Positions 12,326 to 25,044 are shown, counted from the first letter of the stretch. The stretch: DNA of 64,000 nt from Halichondria panicea (GCF_963675165.1 NC_087392.1:3803442-3867441), one strand, 5' to 3'. Translations and numbers: made by a program. The notes: generated by a model not told the origin, from the sequence alone.

Positions 12326-15300
12326 CTATACTTGTACCTGACTAGTCAATGGTTGAGTTTCTGTTGCATCTGCGTCACTCTCTGCTGAACTTTGACCTCC
12401 AGTGGTGACCACACCCATCTCTACGTGGCCGCTGATTGACCTTGTTTTGTACGTCACGCCATCGCCAAGACTGAACAATAAAATGTGATACGCAGCCATA
12501 GTATTAATGAACACAAGACATACTTGTGGTAGGCTATACAAAACGAGAAGTCTGGATCATAAAATATCTTTTAAGTGTTGATCAGAACAAAAAACAGGTG
12601 TATCAAAATCTTTGATCCTCTCAATTGAATGTGACAACTTATGCCAAGATAATATAAATGTAACAGACCTTGTTGCGACTGGCAGCATGGCCAAGAGGAA
12701 GTTGGAACCAAACACCTCACGAAGGTTCTCCTTGAACCCGAGGAAGTAGAGACGTCTGTCTACACCTTGCGCCACACGAGGTGGTTGCATATTCTCTGCC
12801 AGTATGTGCGTGTGGGGGAGGGTTTAAGTCACGTTGATATCCTAAAACTTAAGCAGGCATTGGCAACTAAAAATCAGGCTTGTTAACTTTAGAGGCAAAG
12901 TACGGTACGTACGTACACGTAAAACATATGAACATGTGCAATAGAAAATTAGGGCATGGTTATAGTAACACTTACCTAGTGTTGTCTTGTTGAACAGAGA
13001 AAGATAGGTGTGGAAGACCAGCAGGGAGAGAGAGGAGAGGCCAAACAGTGAGCACACAATCATGCAGAAAATGACGTTGAATTTGTCTGATGAGTGGTCC
13101 TTCACTGTCCCGTGCTGCAAGAAGTCACATAGGGATACCAATTGACACACATGCAATTTAAACTCAGTAGACAAGCACGCACACACATGCGATAGACACG
13201 CAGTGTACTTGTGTACATGCACATATTAACAAGCTAAGAAGTTCTACTATGCTGTTGTCGAGCAACTTTCGAGGGAAAAATATTTCAACTGCAAAGATGT
13301 ACGCATGCGTGTTGAATAGTGGGACTTCCCGTTTCATGCAAAAACTATATCCATGATGAATATAGCTGAATATAGCCATAGGCATTTCGCGAAATTTATA
13401 CCCTTCACTATATACCTGATGAAAGGAAAGCCATTGACACATGTACATTGTACACTGCATGTGATACCTCATCATTAGGGAAACATAGGGGTTACATGGT
13501 GACGACGCATAGAACAGCTCTTATAAGTGTATTATCAAAACGTGCTTATACAATCTTGTGTATACGCACAATCGTTATGAACAATACATGCAGTAGAACT
13601 TCGTCATTAAAGGCTGTCATTTGTAAAACTTATACAGTAACGCCGTGCTGATGCCTCGTTGGGACCAAAGCTATACGACACGAGCTACTATATCAGATTT
13701 TTACATTGGTGCAAAAGTGGGAAATGATCATTGCTAAAAATGATACCAAAAGTTCAAAGCCCATACAATTAATGGGTTCTGCATGAAACAACTAAGTGCG
13801 GCTTTGCAGCTCTTTTCTCCCTCTTGCAGTTACCAATAGCTAGTGTTCTAGTGCAGAGCTAGCAGTAGCAACTGGCATTGCAAGTAAGCAAACCTAGCTA
13901 TAACTTGAGAACGAAGCGGCAAACATAGAAGCCTATAGATCAAAGCTCTTACTTGACTTCATAGATCTTGAGCAGCTGTAGCAGTCTACACACACAGACA
14001 CACAAGCACACTACCGTATACCTCACTGCGCATGCACACTCGAGGCATAAAAATAACATTTAAGGTGCCATTCACACTGTCTATTTTTATATAGTCATAA
14101 AGTGCAAACGCATGCTTACCCATGCCTTGATGAAGTCCCAGGCTCCTGTAGTGGCTACCCACACACACAGCACCACAGTGTAGAACAGAAACAGCACAAA
14201 GAACTTATAGTTGGACCAACCAACACAGTTGTTAACCCTGTTGGGGCACAGGAAAAGTGATGACTTAGGACAGTGGCACAATAAACGCTATGCTTACCAC
14301 GGGCAATGGTGGTCCATCTTCAAGACACACCTACACACGTTTGTGTTAGCAGAAAATTGTAAATAATCGAAAATGACAGATATGGTAACTGAGAGATTGT
14401 GGTAGTCAGTTGTACGTATAATATCAAACAGTGATAATTTCATTAGCCCAATTCAGTGGCATAAAACACTACAGTGAAACCTCGTATCAGACTGATTCTA
14501 CGTGTAGTTATTCAATAAGACGGTTACATTACTTTACTTTACAGTGAGAGAGTACATAATTATGTGTATCAGTGGTTTCATTGCTAGTACAGAGCTCGCA
14601 CACCTGTTACACATGGAGCAGTGGTGGGTGCGGTCTGGCTTGAGGAGGTCACAGCCGTCACAGTAACGCACATTTCCACTCCTGGAACACTGCTTCACAG
14701 GTAGATCTTGAGCCAGCTGTTTCAGTAGCGTTTGGTCATCATCCTATGGGGGGGGGGGGGGGGGGCATTGAATTCACAATTTGAGCACAATTGTCTATAA
14801 CAAGCGGCACTAAAAATACAAAGGGTTTAAAGATATAAGGGATTAAGGCCACAAAGAGTCAATATCTTGTGTGGTTGATGAGTTTAATCGTGCACTGCAA
14901 TGATCATACAGACACAAACAGAAGCATATCCTCATGGTTACCATGTCATCCAGCCTGTCCAGCTGAGCCTCTGTTAGTTTAAACTGTATGATAGATATAG
15001 CAAAATAATTATTGAAAACTCTTCTGATCAGAAAAAGCAATCATACATGTATGACTGTGCATGTACTGAATGTGTACACTGTATTAGGTGCAACTTGCTG
15101 ACTTAAATGCCTGCCAGCTGTCGAGTATCATTAGCTACATGTCCGTCCATATTATGAGCTATATAATTATTATATATATATGCTTAAAATGTACATGCAT
15201 GTGTACACATACGCTAGGAATGACACACCACAAGCATATAAATTCACTGCATTAATAATTATTTATTATTATGCTATTACAGGGGAAAGGGGGGATACCC

Positions 15301-16664
15301 GCCCCCTAAAATTTGCATTCAGATAACTAGTTGTATGACTGAGAATGCAAAGGCAATCCCCAAACCCACCAGAATTCACCTAAGAGAGGGCTAACAAAAT
15401 ATTGACTTAATACGTACCTAAAAGAGCAGTTACTAATGGTAACTTGCCTCTGGGTTCCCCTAGCCGGTGACGCACTCCGTGCCCCTTATTTTCTCCCTCT
15501 ACTTCCAAAATTCTGTATGACACCCTATACCATATTGCTAGAATGCTTTGCGAGTATCAAACATATGCAAACTTTGATGAATTCGCAACGTTAAACCTAA
15601 ATTAGTACTGGTAAATACACACGATCCTTGCCAGAACGCAATACAGTAGAACCTCGATTATTCGGCCCTCCATTATCCGGAACCTCGATTATCCGGCTTG
15701 GCAGTTTTCTTGTTATCAGATCAGAAAATGTGGCGTGTCCCTCAAACGCGCATGCGCGTTGCAGCTGTTACCATGGAGACATGCCTGCTTATCTTCTGCG
15801 CATGCGCAGACAACCATGTGGCACTGCTGTTTATCAATAAAGTGGGTGGATCAAGGCGTGGTTTATCTATTCGATTATCCGGCATATTCACTTATCCGGC
15901 CTGCTGTCCGGATAATCGAGGTTCTACTGTAGCAAAAGGTCAATTTTTCTGCTGATTTGGTTCATTCGCAAAGGTTTTTCATCAGCAAAATATTCTAGTA
16001 ATACAGTGTTAATAATGGGCAAGTGGCGCAGCGCTTTAAATATGTGCATGCAATGTATGTAACTTACCTGCTCTGGTATTGGCTTGTGAGTAGTAAATAT
16101 GGTTCGTAGGTACGATGTTAGTTGCAGGGCAAATATTACGTGAGCACATGCTATAAAGAACACTGTGAAAAAATGAACAAGCTTTGAATTAAATAGACTC
16201 TTAAGAGTTTTACTGTATATAATATCCATGCCACTAGAAACTCCACTAAAGCAGCAGAAGAGTATGTAAATGGCACAGAAATAAATGGAGTTTAATTGAC
16301 CACATTGCATTGTAGACTATGTATTAAAGGAGAATCCTAAACATCGTATAAAAGTTGCCCAAATTTCCCTCACCACTGACAATGGTGTTGACTATAGGAG
16401 ACCCTTTTGGAAATGTTCCTAAAGAAAAATAGACGACAGATTACAAACGAAAGATCGAGATAGGTTTACAATTATAATGAATAGCCACATACCTGATATG
16501 TTCATGACATACACATACACATAGTAGCCCCAGACAAGCACTATCGCCACAAATAGGACAGGTATCCAAGCCAAAACTCTGATCACTGATCTGCCAGCTC
16601 TAACACAGGTAGTACCCAGTCTTAGTCTAAGAGACATGTTTCTAATGTAGCTAAAAAAGCGCAT
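12326..16664 (-). CDS. DHHC palmitoyltransferase, ZDHHC2/15/20-like, complete, 10 exons
   Basis: Transfers palmitate from acyl-CoA to protein cysteines at Golgi, endosome or plasma membranes. Exons: 16493-16664, 16374-16418, 16068-16162, 14942-14983, 14604-14743, 14298-14330, 14120-14237, 12976-13114, 12669-12795 and 12326-12470. All are GT-AG with phases that join, giving 351 codons, usual for the family. Order: an RVLAWIPVLFVAIVLVWGYY helix, a second helix ending LRTIFTTHKPIP, the zinc-binding VRYCDGCDLLKPDRTHHCSMCNR, CVLKMDHHCPW (catalytic DHHC split across exons), VNNCVGWSNYKFFVLFLFYT, a fourth helix, then LGFKENLREVFGSN and SLGDG. The start is the ATG at 16662-16664; a second in-frame ATG lies nine codons on. 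The acceptor of the fifth exon is an 18-base C run (14748-14765 on the plus strand as G). Introns carry two nested MITEs. Confidence 0.93.
15528..16007. mobile_element. MITE of the 10929 family, split by a younger insertion
   Basis: Outer ends TACCATATTGCTAGAATG and ATTCTAGTAATACAGT and the internal ACACACGATCCTTGCCAGAA match the element at 10929-11135. Continuity is broken between 15642 and 15931 by a second element. Located in the third intron of the DHHC gene. Confidence 0.85.
15642..15931. mobile_element. pogo/Tc1-type MITE inserted into the older MITE, TA target duplication
   Basis: TA, then CAGTAGAACCTCGATTAT; right end ATAATCGAGGTTCTACTG, then TA. The termini resemble those of pogo/Tigger elements, an established TA-duplicating group. 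About 286 bp between the TAs. No transposase. Confidence 0.85.
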
Positions 16665-16732
16665 CAAGCTATTATGTTTTCTCTTTTAATTAATAACCAT
16701 AATCGGTAAAGATCACTGACGATACTGGTATA

Positions 16733-16768
16733 GCCACGCCCACCTATTACTAAGGAACCACGCCCATC
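16733..16768 (-). promoter_or_regulatory. two CCACGCCC boxes upstream of the DHHC gene
   Basis: GCCACGCCCACC (16733-16744) and ACCACGCCCATC (16757-16768) lie 70-105 bp upstream of the DHHC start codon. On the minus strand they read GGGCGTGG, the core bound by Sp/KLF factors in animals. The position suits a proximal promoter; binding is inferred. Confidence 0.35.
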
Positions 16769-17387
16769 TCAAATAAATCAACTCATCAGAATGATGTTAA
16801 TTAACTAGAATACTAGTCTTTGTTTCAATTTTAAATGTAATTTTAGTGCACCGAAACACTTCTGACAAACTTCTCTAATACAACTTTAGTTCATTTAGAG
16901 AAAGTACCTGAGGGTGATTTCTTAGCAAACGGCGACACTTTATGCTGTTCCTGCTGTGTTTAATATAGTTAAGTTGCAGGGAACACCTTTTTTCATCTAT
17001 GTCTATCTATTTCAAATGCAGAATCAGAGCTAGAGTGATCATCAGGTACATACATGTGAATATGCGTAGGCGGTATAACTGAGTCATAGTGACGTTCTGC
17101 ATTTTCTTCTCAACACGGCAGCTTGCCAGTCCCTTTCTCCCGAGAGAAGGGGAGTGGTTTCCAGTCTAGGTATAAGTATGTACAAGACAAAAAGGGGATA
17201 CAGAAATAACCTACTAACGAATAGAAACCACAATAAAAGAACAGTAATACAGTTAGTCATCACAAAACAATGAATCTAATTACAGTTCATTACAATTCTC
17301 TGGAGATCTCTCAATGATTAGTTTAAACACGAACACAACGCCTTGAATAGTTCAATGTCACTTCCGCTTTCTGGTTTCGCGTCTTGT
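16769..17387. other. spacer without recognised gene
   Basis: AT-rich sequence. 17160-17387 may include the LTR-side remnant of the minus-strand retroelement that follows, but I could not align it to the candidate LTR at 21800-22010. Confidence 0.4.
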
Positions 17388-19352
17388 TTAGGTGTCTTCT
17401 GGTGGTAGTTGTCTTGGCATCACATCAAGATCTTCCGAGTCCCGTGGTCGACTTGGCCGCTTTTTGGTCTTCTTCCTATCCGTCTTCTTACCACCAGTCC
17501 ACGATTGATCCTCATTGACGTGGCCCGGCCTACCATCTTCGATTGTCTTGAGCGGCAATATTCCAAGCGTTAGTTGTCCGGTCTGTATCCACGTGCATAC
17601 TTAGTCCTTGAGTCTCGACCAACTCTTGATCACTCCTGCTGGGTAAATGATCACCCCAGTCATGCTTCTTGGTCTTGCAGCGTTTAGCAATCAGAGCAAT
17701 CAGTGTTGAATTAAATTTCTCAACCAGGCCATCGGTTTGCGGGTGATAACCGAATGTGACGTGCGTGCCACCCAAACAAGACTAAGTGTAATTGCATTCA
17801 TGATGGTCCGAGGGGATCTGCCCTCCAAGACCCAGACCACCGTTGTCCAGCTTGCATTCAGGAACAGGGCATCTTCACAGTCTGGACTGACGCTAGTAGA
17901 CCAGTCGTATGGGATTGGTTCGATTTGGCAGAAGCCTAGGCGTAGACCAGCCGTTCTAAACACAGCGGAGAGGTGGCTGAGGTGATCTCGAACGTGTCGG
18001 ACACCACAAGAATATCGTCCAAATAAACAAAACAACTTCAAGTCCGGTCTGCATTAATCGCTGGGGCATTAAAAAGCATTCGCCAGATCCAGAAATAGTC
18101 CAGGATATCATCAATCCGGTATTCATTGCACATGAATGCAGTATGGATGTGGGTTAATGTACACAACTTAATTGTGTGGTTCCACCTATAGCCTCAACCT
18201 GCTATAGGTTCTACCACATACATTCATGTGCAATAAATGGAACCCCATGCACACATTAACTTTACTGAATCGTTTTCTTTGCTATACTAGCTAGCTAACT
18301 GCCTAACTGCAGCAAGATCAGAAGAGAAGGGGTGGGGTGCTCAGCTTTGTATACTTGCTTGAGCACCCCTAGCACCCCCCTGGCTACGCCCCTGTATCTT
18401 TACACGTTCAGTGGTCCGATGAACATTGAGCATTACAATCCTCGGTACTTACGCTATTGGGACTACCTGTCGGAATCGTTGACTACTACTTGGTTCAAGA
18501 ATCGACTTAGTTATCCAGGTCCACTTGGCACCTACCCCGTAGAGTACTTATATATCTTCGTGACGCACTGCAACATCTCTCGGGGCACTGCAGGGCCCCT
18601 TGGGCTTTGTCCTGTGTCAACAATCACCGCTTTACACAGCTTGCAGCTATCGATGCATAATTCGGTATAAATCGTCGATAATAACCACTCAAGCCTAAAA
18701 ACGACCTTACTTGTTTCTTGGTCCTTGGCACAGGGAACATATTCACTGCTTCCAGTTAGAGGCTTCTGGCCTAACACAACCATTCCTGACCACATGACCA
18801 AGATACACACATTCTCGCATCCCGCTTTGACGGCCTCCTCAAGACCTACAAATACCTTTTCCGTTCAGGTTTCGGAAAATGACAACATCATTCAGAAAAG
18901 CCGCACAAAAACTTAGACCCGCCACCACTGAGTCCATAAAAAGCCCATGGGAGAGCCAGCATCAGGAGAGGAGGAACTTGCCCTTGGCCAAATCCAGGGT
19001 TGAAATAGTAGGTCAATGAGGTCATCGATACGGGGCATTGGGTAGGCATCCGTACGCAATACAGCATTCAACTTTCGATAATTGATGCCAATCGGTGAGC
19101 TCCATTGACTGACTGAGGGCACAATTACTCCTGCCTCTTCAATTTCCGCCAGCTTGGGGAATCCAGTAAGTGGGTTGCCGTATTGGTTGTGCCAACCACG
19201 AGTGTGCTGTCCTTCCGGGTGCCTTGCTCCATACTTACTTGGGCCATCGTCATGCCTGCAATCGTTTTCCCAGACATCAATGTCTTCCCCCTTTGGGGTA
19301 TCACCACAAATCCGACAAAATCACTCGAATAGTATTTTCTCAGCATGTTCAC
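17388..19352 (-). pseudogene. Ty3/Gypsy pol remnant (reverse transcriptase to integrase), many frame breaks
   Basis: Reading right to left: reverse transcriptase start (SQWSSPIG, INYRKLNAVLRTDAYPMPRI; 19122-18913), the connection region with CVYLGHVVRNGCVRPEAS and later a GLSGYYRRF-like stretch (about 18840-18600), a second RT-type piece HVRDHLSHLSAVFRTAGLRL (18041-17830), the integrase end (YHPQTDGLVEKFNSTLIAL; 17775-17530) and a basic C-terminal tail ending near 17388. Two RT-type pieces imply that more than one copy contributed. Stops and frameshifts are everywhere, so the element is dead. A short inverted repeat (about 18121-18240) is inserted between the pieces. Confidence 0.75.
18121..18240. 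repeat. short inverted repeat inside the Gypsy remnant
   Basis: ATTCATTGCACATGAATG on the left pairs with CATTCATGTGCAATAAAT on the right. The centre has its own hairpin (CCTATAGC ... GCTATAGG). Likely a tiny foldback element. Confidence 0.5.
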
Positions 19353-19384
19353 GTGGAAGATTCGCTTGGGTTGCTACACCCAAG

Positions 19385-21190
19385 GCCATTTTTCGAAGAT
19401 ACGATGTGAACGAAGAAACCTATAGGAGACGGTTTCGAACAGGTTGAAGGAGTGCGACACCGTGCGAGATGCGATTGTGTTGGATTCATTACCAGAGCAA
19501 GTTAGGGTCTGGGTCCAAGAAAACAAACCAAAAACCAGCGAAGCGGCAGCTCAACTAGCAGATAACGCCCAACAGATATCCAAACCGAGGCCACAAGGCA
19601 CGGAATTGTGGAGTTAGAGTGGAGGCTGAGAGGGATCTACGGTACCTGTTTCACGTGTAATTAGAAGGGCCACTACGCACCCAACTGTCCCTCAAAGGCG
19701 AACCTTCTGTGTAGAGTAATTTCCAGGGCGAATCGGAACTGATTCAGCACACGGTGGAGCCGAAGCCTGGAATCTTCCAAACAGGAGGACACTGGATGTA
19801 CTAGTACGAGAAGATTTAGTCCCAGCGGAAAAGTTATTGGAAGGCGATTCGATTACGATATGTTGTGCCCACGGGGATACGGTGGTGTACCCCTGGAAAT
19901 GGAGGCAGCTGGGACATTGCCACTATCAATGTTGATGGGTACTGATGTACCAGTACTACTACTATCACTTGTTGCGAACAAACTGGGCGACTGCGTTATG
20001 ACAAGAGAGCTCAAGATCGAGAAGAAGCCACTGACCGACGCAACGAAGAGGAGTCTGGAGTACGTCCAAATACGGTGTTGACAGATAGCTGTGAAGAGTT
20101 CGATGATAGAGAGAAGAGTATATTGACTAGAAGTGGAAAACGTGCCCAACGCAACCTATCGACGAACCTATGGAAGAAACGAAACGAGTGTGTCTCCAAC
20201 AGGAGGATGTGACTCTTGAAGATACACGGAAGGCTGCGGATGTACACTCCGTTTTAATGGGTGATGGGTTCTTCAAGAGACGTTGGCTTCCTCGAGGTAG
20301 AGACGAGGTGGAACAGCCGTTGAAGTACCGACCCGAGGTGCTGAAGCTAGCCCCATTTGCTGGCCACCTGGAGCGAGATAAGACTGTGAATCAGATTAGT
20401 CAGAGATTTTATTGGCCCACGATGTTTGCCGATGTGCGGAGAGTGGTGAAGAAGACTGCTCCAAGAGGGCGAGTGAAGGTACCAATGGTTCACCATTCTG
20501 AAGGATTGCAATGGACATTGTGGGACTTGGTTATCTGCGACTATGCCACCCGGTTCCCAGAAGCTATCCTGATGAAGTCTAGTGATGCAGTACGTGTTGC
20601 TGCAGAGGAACTGCTCGTTTAAGGTTAGGGTATTGTGATCACTCATGAAATTCTGTCAGCTTTTTCTCTTTTGCAGGTTCAAAGAAGTCTGCTGTACTTA
20701 TATTGTATGATGATCAACTCTATTACTATTGTTTTGTGTAAGAATGCCAAGATGCATGAATGAGCATCAAAACCGCAAGTATATAGACTATTTTTTGCGT
20801 CAATTTATAAGAGCAGTAAGTACTTTCAGCAAGCTTTATTGGTATCTATATGTAGCTAAGTACGGGCCAGACGAAGAGATATTCGTTGTAAAACTTCATA
20901 CGGGCAAGTAAAAGCTAAGAGTAGACGGTAAGTATCTAAAAATACGCTTGATCTTCTGAGGCTAACTCCAACCAGATTGACTTTTTTCAAAATTTCTCTT
21001 CGTCTGGCCCTGCCCCTACCTTTCTTTAATTGGATAGAGCCCTCAGTTGAAGATTCCCAGGTTTATCCATGCTAACATACTCCATAAATATCGCGGGGGC
21101 GAAACAAAATACCCTAACCTTAATGTTGTTGTACCGAATACCGTATCACCCACAGCGATTCAATAAAACCCTGAAGTCCATGTTGAGAAA
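19385..21190 (+). pseudogene. Ty3/Gypsy gag-protease-integrase remnant in the opposite orientation
   Basis: Plus-strand order: gag with RYDVNEETYRRRFRT (19400) and a SCAN-like block VLDSLPEQVRVWVQENKPKT; a broken CCHC knuckle near 19640-19690 (CFTC, GHYAPNC with a stop between); a protease region with GTDVP (about 19780-20000); the integrase zinc domain FAGHLERDKTVNQISQRFYW (20350-20450); integrase core start LVICDYATRFPEAILMKSSD (about 20525-20585); and integrase C-side PYHPQ and LKSMLRKA (21145-21190). No reverse transcriptase lies between protease and integrase. SCAN-type gag is known from Gmr1-like Gypsy elements. Frames are broken throughout. Confidence 0.7.
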
Positions 21191-21299
21191 GGCGGCTATA
21201 TCCAAAGGGACAAGATACATATCGGGAGGTCGAACAGTCGGATTTTCCCTACGGTCGGACAGTCCGAGGGCCCTTAGATGTACACAAAGAGATGTGGGA

Positions 21300-22010
21300 G
21301 GATACAAGTGAGAGTATTGTCCGATGAAGAAGTTGGTGGCCGAGGATGCCCAACAGCGATGGTATGACTCGTATTGAAGTTGGAGAACAGGTGTTGCCGA
21401 CGGAGCTGATTGTAGCTTACTTACCAGACAGTTGAGGAGAGCAAGCTTGAATACCCAACGATTCGCCGGTACATCATAAACAGACATTAGTCGTTCGAAA
21501 GTCACCTCAATGTCGTCTGCATCCGTGAGCTTGGAGACCCTCGGATCCCGGGAAGTCGCCATCCGTTCACCGCCGCCCTCACCGTGTGCTCCTTCTGTCT
21601 CACATTTCTTCATCTCTCTTGGCTTAGTCTGAACTCTCTCGTAAGCTTCTAGAAGGGCATTTCGCCTGTCTCCGTTTGACTTTAACTAGCGGTCGCCTCG
21701 ATCGTCAGTTTGTGTCCTGCCTTTGTATACTGTTCCTCTCCGAGTTCTACCAGACATCCACTGGGTGAGTCTAACCAACCGCAGACAGTATCCCACCGCT
21801 GCCACCAATATGTAACCGAGTGATACAGCTACTTTAAAATCAGCTCATATGTAAATAGAACAGTCACAAGAACACGGAAACTAATGCTCACAAAAGAACT
21901 AACACTCAGTCTCTTACACTCCACGAGGTCACTACAAAAATACAACTTAACACAATAACAGTTCGCTCGACAGCGGACTCCACTATCTGTTATCCGGTAG
22001 GGCACGGAGG
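21300..22010 (-). pseudogene. Gypsy gag N-terminus with candidate primer-binding site and LTR
   Basis: On the minus strand 21613-21300 reads RDPRVSKLTDADDIEVTFER then VPANRWVFKLA, typical of SCAN-type Gypsy gag N-termini, before the frame collapses. Upstream (minus) near 21795 is TGGTGGCAGCGGTGGG, placed as a primer-binding site would be. The 200 bp beyond may be the LTR. No matching second LTR was found. Confidence 0.55.
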
Positions 22011-22170
22011 ACTAACAACAATTTGAGTTGGTGTTCAATATTCCATCCCTTAGTGCCTCGGTGTGGGCGTTGTGCCATTAATAATGATTCACTTTCGGTG
22101 GGTGGGCGTTCCTCACATCAACTTCTCTTGGTTCGACAAATAATAGTTGGGGGTTCTGTTTCCGTATCCA

Positions 22171-22829
22171 TTAAGGGTGCTGGCCCACCTATGCTGTTGC
22201 TAAGGAAAACTAACTATGAAACTGCTGCCAGTAGAGACATGGGTCCTTTACTATACTTAAAAGCACTATCCTACTAGTGCCTACCTCAAGAATCAAGAAG
22301 AAATATCACCCAGAAGAGGTACAGCAAGCCATTTTTAGTGAAGAGCTAAAAATGGTTCCGCTTAGAAAACCACTAGTGCTAGGGACTTGGTTTTTATATC
22401 GCTGTTTGAAACGCTTTTCAATATTACAAAACGTTTTTTTAGAAACATCCTGTGTTGTTCACTTTTTTGCTGTGACACCCAGTTTAGAAAAATCTAGACC
22501 ACTCTGTATTTTGTTAACATGACATCATGGGTTAACTATGCTAAATATAGGCCCTATCCTGCACGTGGAACTCCAGATCGGACGTTTTAACGCTTACCGT
22601 CTACTGTAATCGCTAAATAGTTCGCAAATAAAAGCCACGCCCCCAAATGATATTGCAGTAGTACAGTCAGTAGTACAATGTACATGCGAGCACAGCCACA
22701 ACTAATGAGATATAAAGCACACGCAGTGATTGTAAACATTGCGTGTGCAATTATTGTTATTGCAGCCATACTATCTGCATTCTTGTGGTTAAATGTTATC
22801 AATTTGTTACTATGGGCCAGCACCCTTAA
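22171..22829. mobile_element. non-autonomous element flanked by TTAA (piggyBac-like MITE)
   Basis: TTAA then GGGTGCTGGCCCA; at the right end TGGGCCAGCACCC then TTAA. The 13-bp inverted ends and TTAA target duplication are the signature of piggyBac-group elements. About 650 bp. The inside has short open stretches, one with a single hydrophobic helix (about 22678-22830), but nothing like a transposase. Confidence 0.65.
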
Positions 22830-24760
22830 GGGAGAGCCACCTCGCGTACTAGTTCCGACTCAATTTCTAACTGTAAGGGTTTGTATTTTCTCTTGGGCTG
22901 CTCTCTGTCAAGTGCTCCCTATGGGCTCATTCCTGACTTCATCAAGCGAGTTCTAGCTTTCAGTTTTTCCACTTGTCTATGGGATTCTTCGTTCTCTACT
23001 TTGGTCTGTAATTGTTCTGCTTCCAAATCAGACGTCCTTTGTTAACGCCTGCAACTCACACTTCGACATGACCTATTATACAACACAGAGTCGCGCGCCT
23101 ACACTCTTCTTATGCAAGTGTCAATCATAATATAAAACTGAACATAATTATTTCCAGACTACATGTAATATGTAACAATGAATAATTAGGTAGATGCCCA
23201 GAACGTACGATTCAGCAACTCCATTTTGTTCGGGAGTGCACTCACGAGTAACTCCTTCTGACAGTGTACTCACACCATCGTCCGCCTACTGCTCGACTTT
23301 TCGACCACAATCCTGAAATCGCTCGTCTTTCGTCTTCGAAATAAACCCAGATTCGATCATCGTGAGTGCTCTTGAAGGACTCTTGTGGTGCATAGTCAAA
23401 ACCATCAGACTACCACATGTCAGAATTCACAATCTGACAACTGGAACATGCAATGCATTCTCCACTCTCAACCGACCACCGGAACAGTTCCACAACCAAC
23501 TGCTTCTACCGTCCTGCAAGCCAGTGTCTTGAGGCCCCAGATACCAGTCAGCATGACCAACCACCAGTGCTTATATAGTGTCCACAGTGATCTTGGACTT
23601 CTACACCCCGCACTGCTTCCACCTTTGAAACATCCTTCAGACCAAACCACCAAACTACTCCGGTAAACTCGCCGTCAATGGAACATTCATTTCAATTCCG
23701 CCATTTGTTCCTGTACCGCCTTTATAAGTAGAAGCTCAAGTTTGCTTCCCCAGTCGCAGCTGGGTCACTTGGCTCGCCTATCAAATAGTCGTCCAACATA
23801 ACCGATCTCCCGGTTCCATGCCTTCCATGTTGCATTTCTACCGACTCTCCAGTATGGAGCGGTATCTGTGCCAGTATTGGCTGCGTTTTGGCGAGGCAAT
23901 AGGCGAGCCAAAAACCGGCCGACAGTCTCGTTTTGCGCATGCGCACAAGGGCAATTCCTAGCGAGCAAAGATTAGCAGATGGTTTTTGGGGAAGCAGATT
24001 TGAGAGAGCATTTTTTGATGTCAACGGAACCCGTACACACCCTCAAACAGGCAACCCCAACTCTCCACAACCTACCGCAAGAGGGCTTATGACCAAAGAA
24101 TCAGAACTCAACCTAGGGGTGCGTCTGAGATCAGCCCTACAGCACCACCATGGGATGGATCAGTTGCAGGCTGTTCTTCTCTCTCCTTCATTAGGGGGCC
24201 CCGATATCAAGCCAAGGGCACGCCACCAGACAGCCCCCCATCGACCTAGTGACAAGAGAGTCCCTGGTCCCACCACACCCAATGGCCATGAACTAAATAA
24301 TTACTGCACATGACTTATTTGCCTGTATAGTTCTCTCTTTGGTTCTTAGTAACACTAAACCTTGTTATTATAACAACCACAAACACAATGAAAATTTGAC
24401 GCATGCGCAGACAGACCTAGATCTAGTTGGCTCTAAGTAGAGATGACTTATCAAGCTGACCATTCAAAAAACTATAGAGCCTCCCCCCGTTGAGAAATTG
24501 CTTCCTACACCACTGTCCTGTTACTGGTACCCATAATTAACGTACAGTATTTGATTGTACAGCTATTACATTATACTGATCTTTTATATATTCTTCATTC
24601 TACAGATGATACATTGGACTTGACTGGCGAAGGCTCTATACTAGCAAGATCTCAAACTATGAACCAATTATTTACCTCCCAATCAAAAAACAAGAGAAAA
24701 ATTGGTTAGGAATGAGCCAGAATTCAATCTTGTTACGTAATGGTTCACGTGACAGGCACT
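22830..24760. other. spacer with unrecognised sequence
   Basis: No product recognised on either strand. An inverted pair TTGGCTCGCCTAT (about 23769) and ATAGGCGAGCCAA (about 23900) suggests another small foldback. The open stretch 23933-24313 (+) is Pro/Arg-rich with no known motif. Confidence 0.4.
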
Positions 24761-24891
24761 TCCGCTCTAGACATCGAACTCTGCAAAGGTCTGTAGCTGC
24801 AACCTCGACCGTCTCAACCCGCACGCTACCGTCTCAACCCGGCTAGAGAGAGATCTCGACCCGTACGCTTGGATCTCGACCGTCTCAACCC

Positions 24892-25044
24892 GGCTCGAGA
24901 GAGAGAGCTGTGATCTCGACCGTCTCAACCCGTACGCCTGGATGTCGATCGACTCGAGAAAGAGAGAGACCGGCAAAGTAGGACTATAGTAGTTCAATGA
25001 TGTAATTACAGCGCCACCATACTGAACGCAATTTTTAAGCGGCT

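Noticed and set aside
22678..22830. Small membrane protein in the TTAA element
   Set aside because: One hydrophobic helix in a short frame that runs into the element's terminal inverted repeat; chance is a sufficient explanation.
23933..24313. Proline/arginine-rich protein gene
   Set aside because: Composition-driven open frame without homologue, promoter or exon borders.
24767..24997. Repeat-protein coding region on the minus strand
   Set aside because: The apparent peptide repeats come from the tandem CTCGACCGTCTCAACCC DNA repeat and GA microsatellite.
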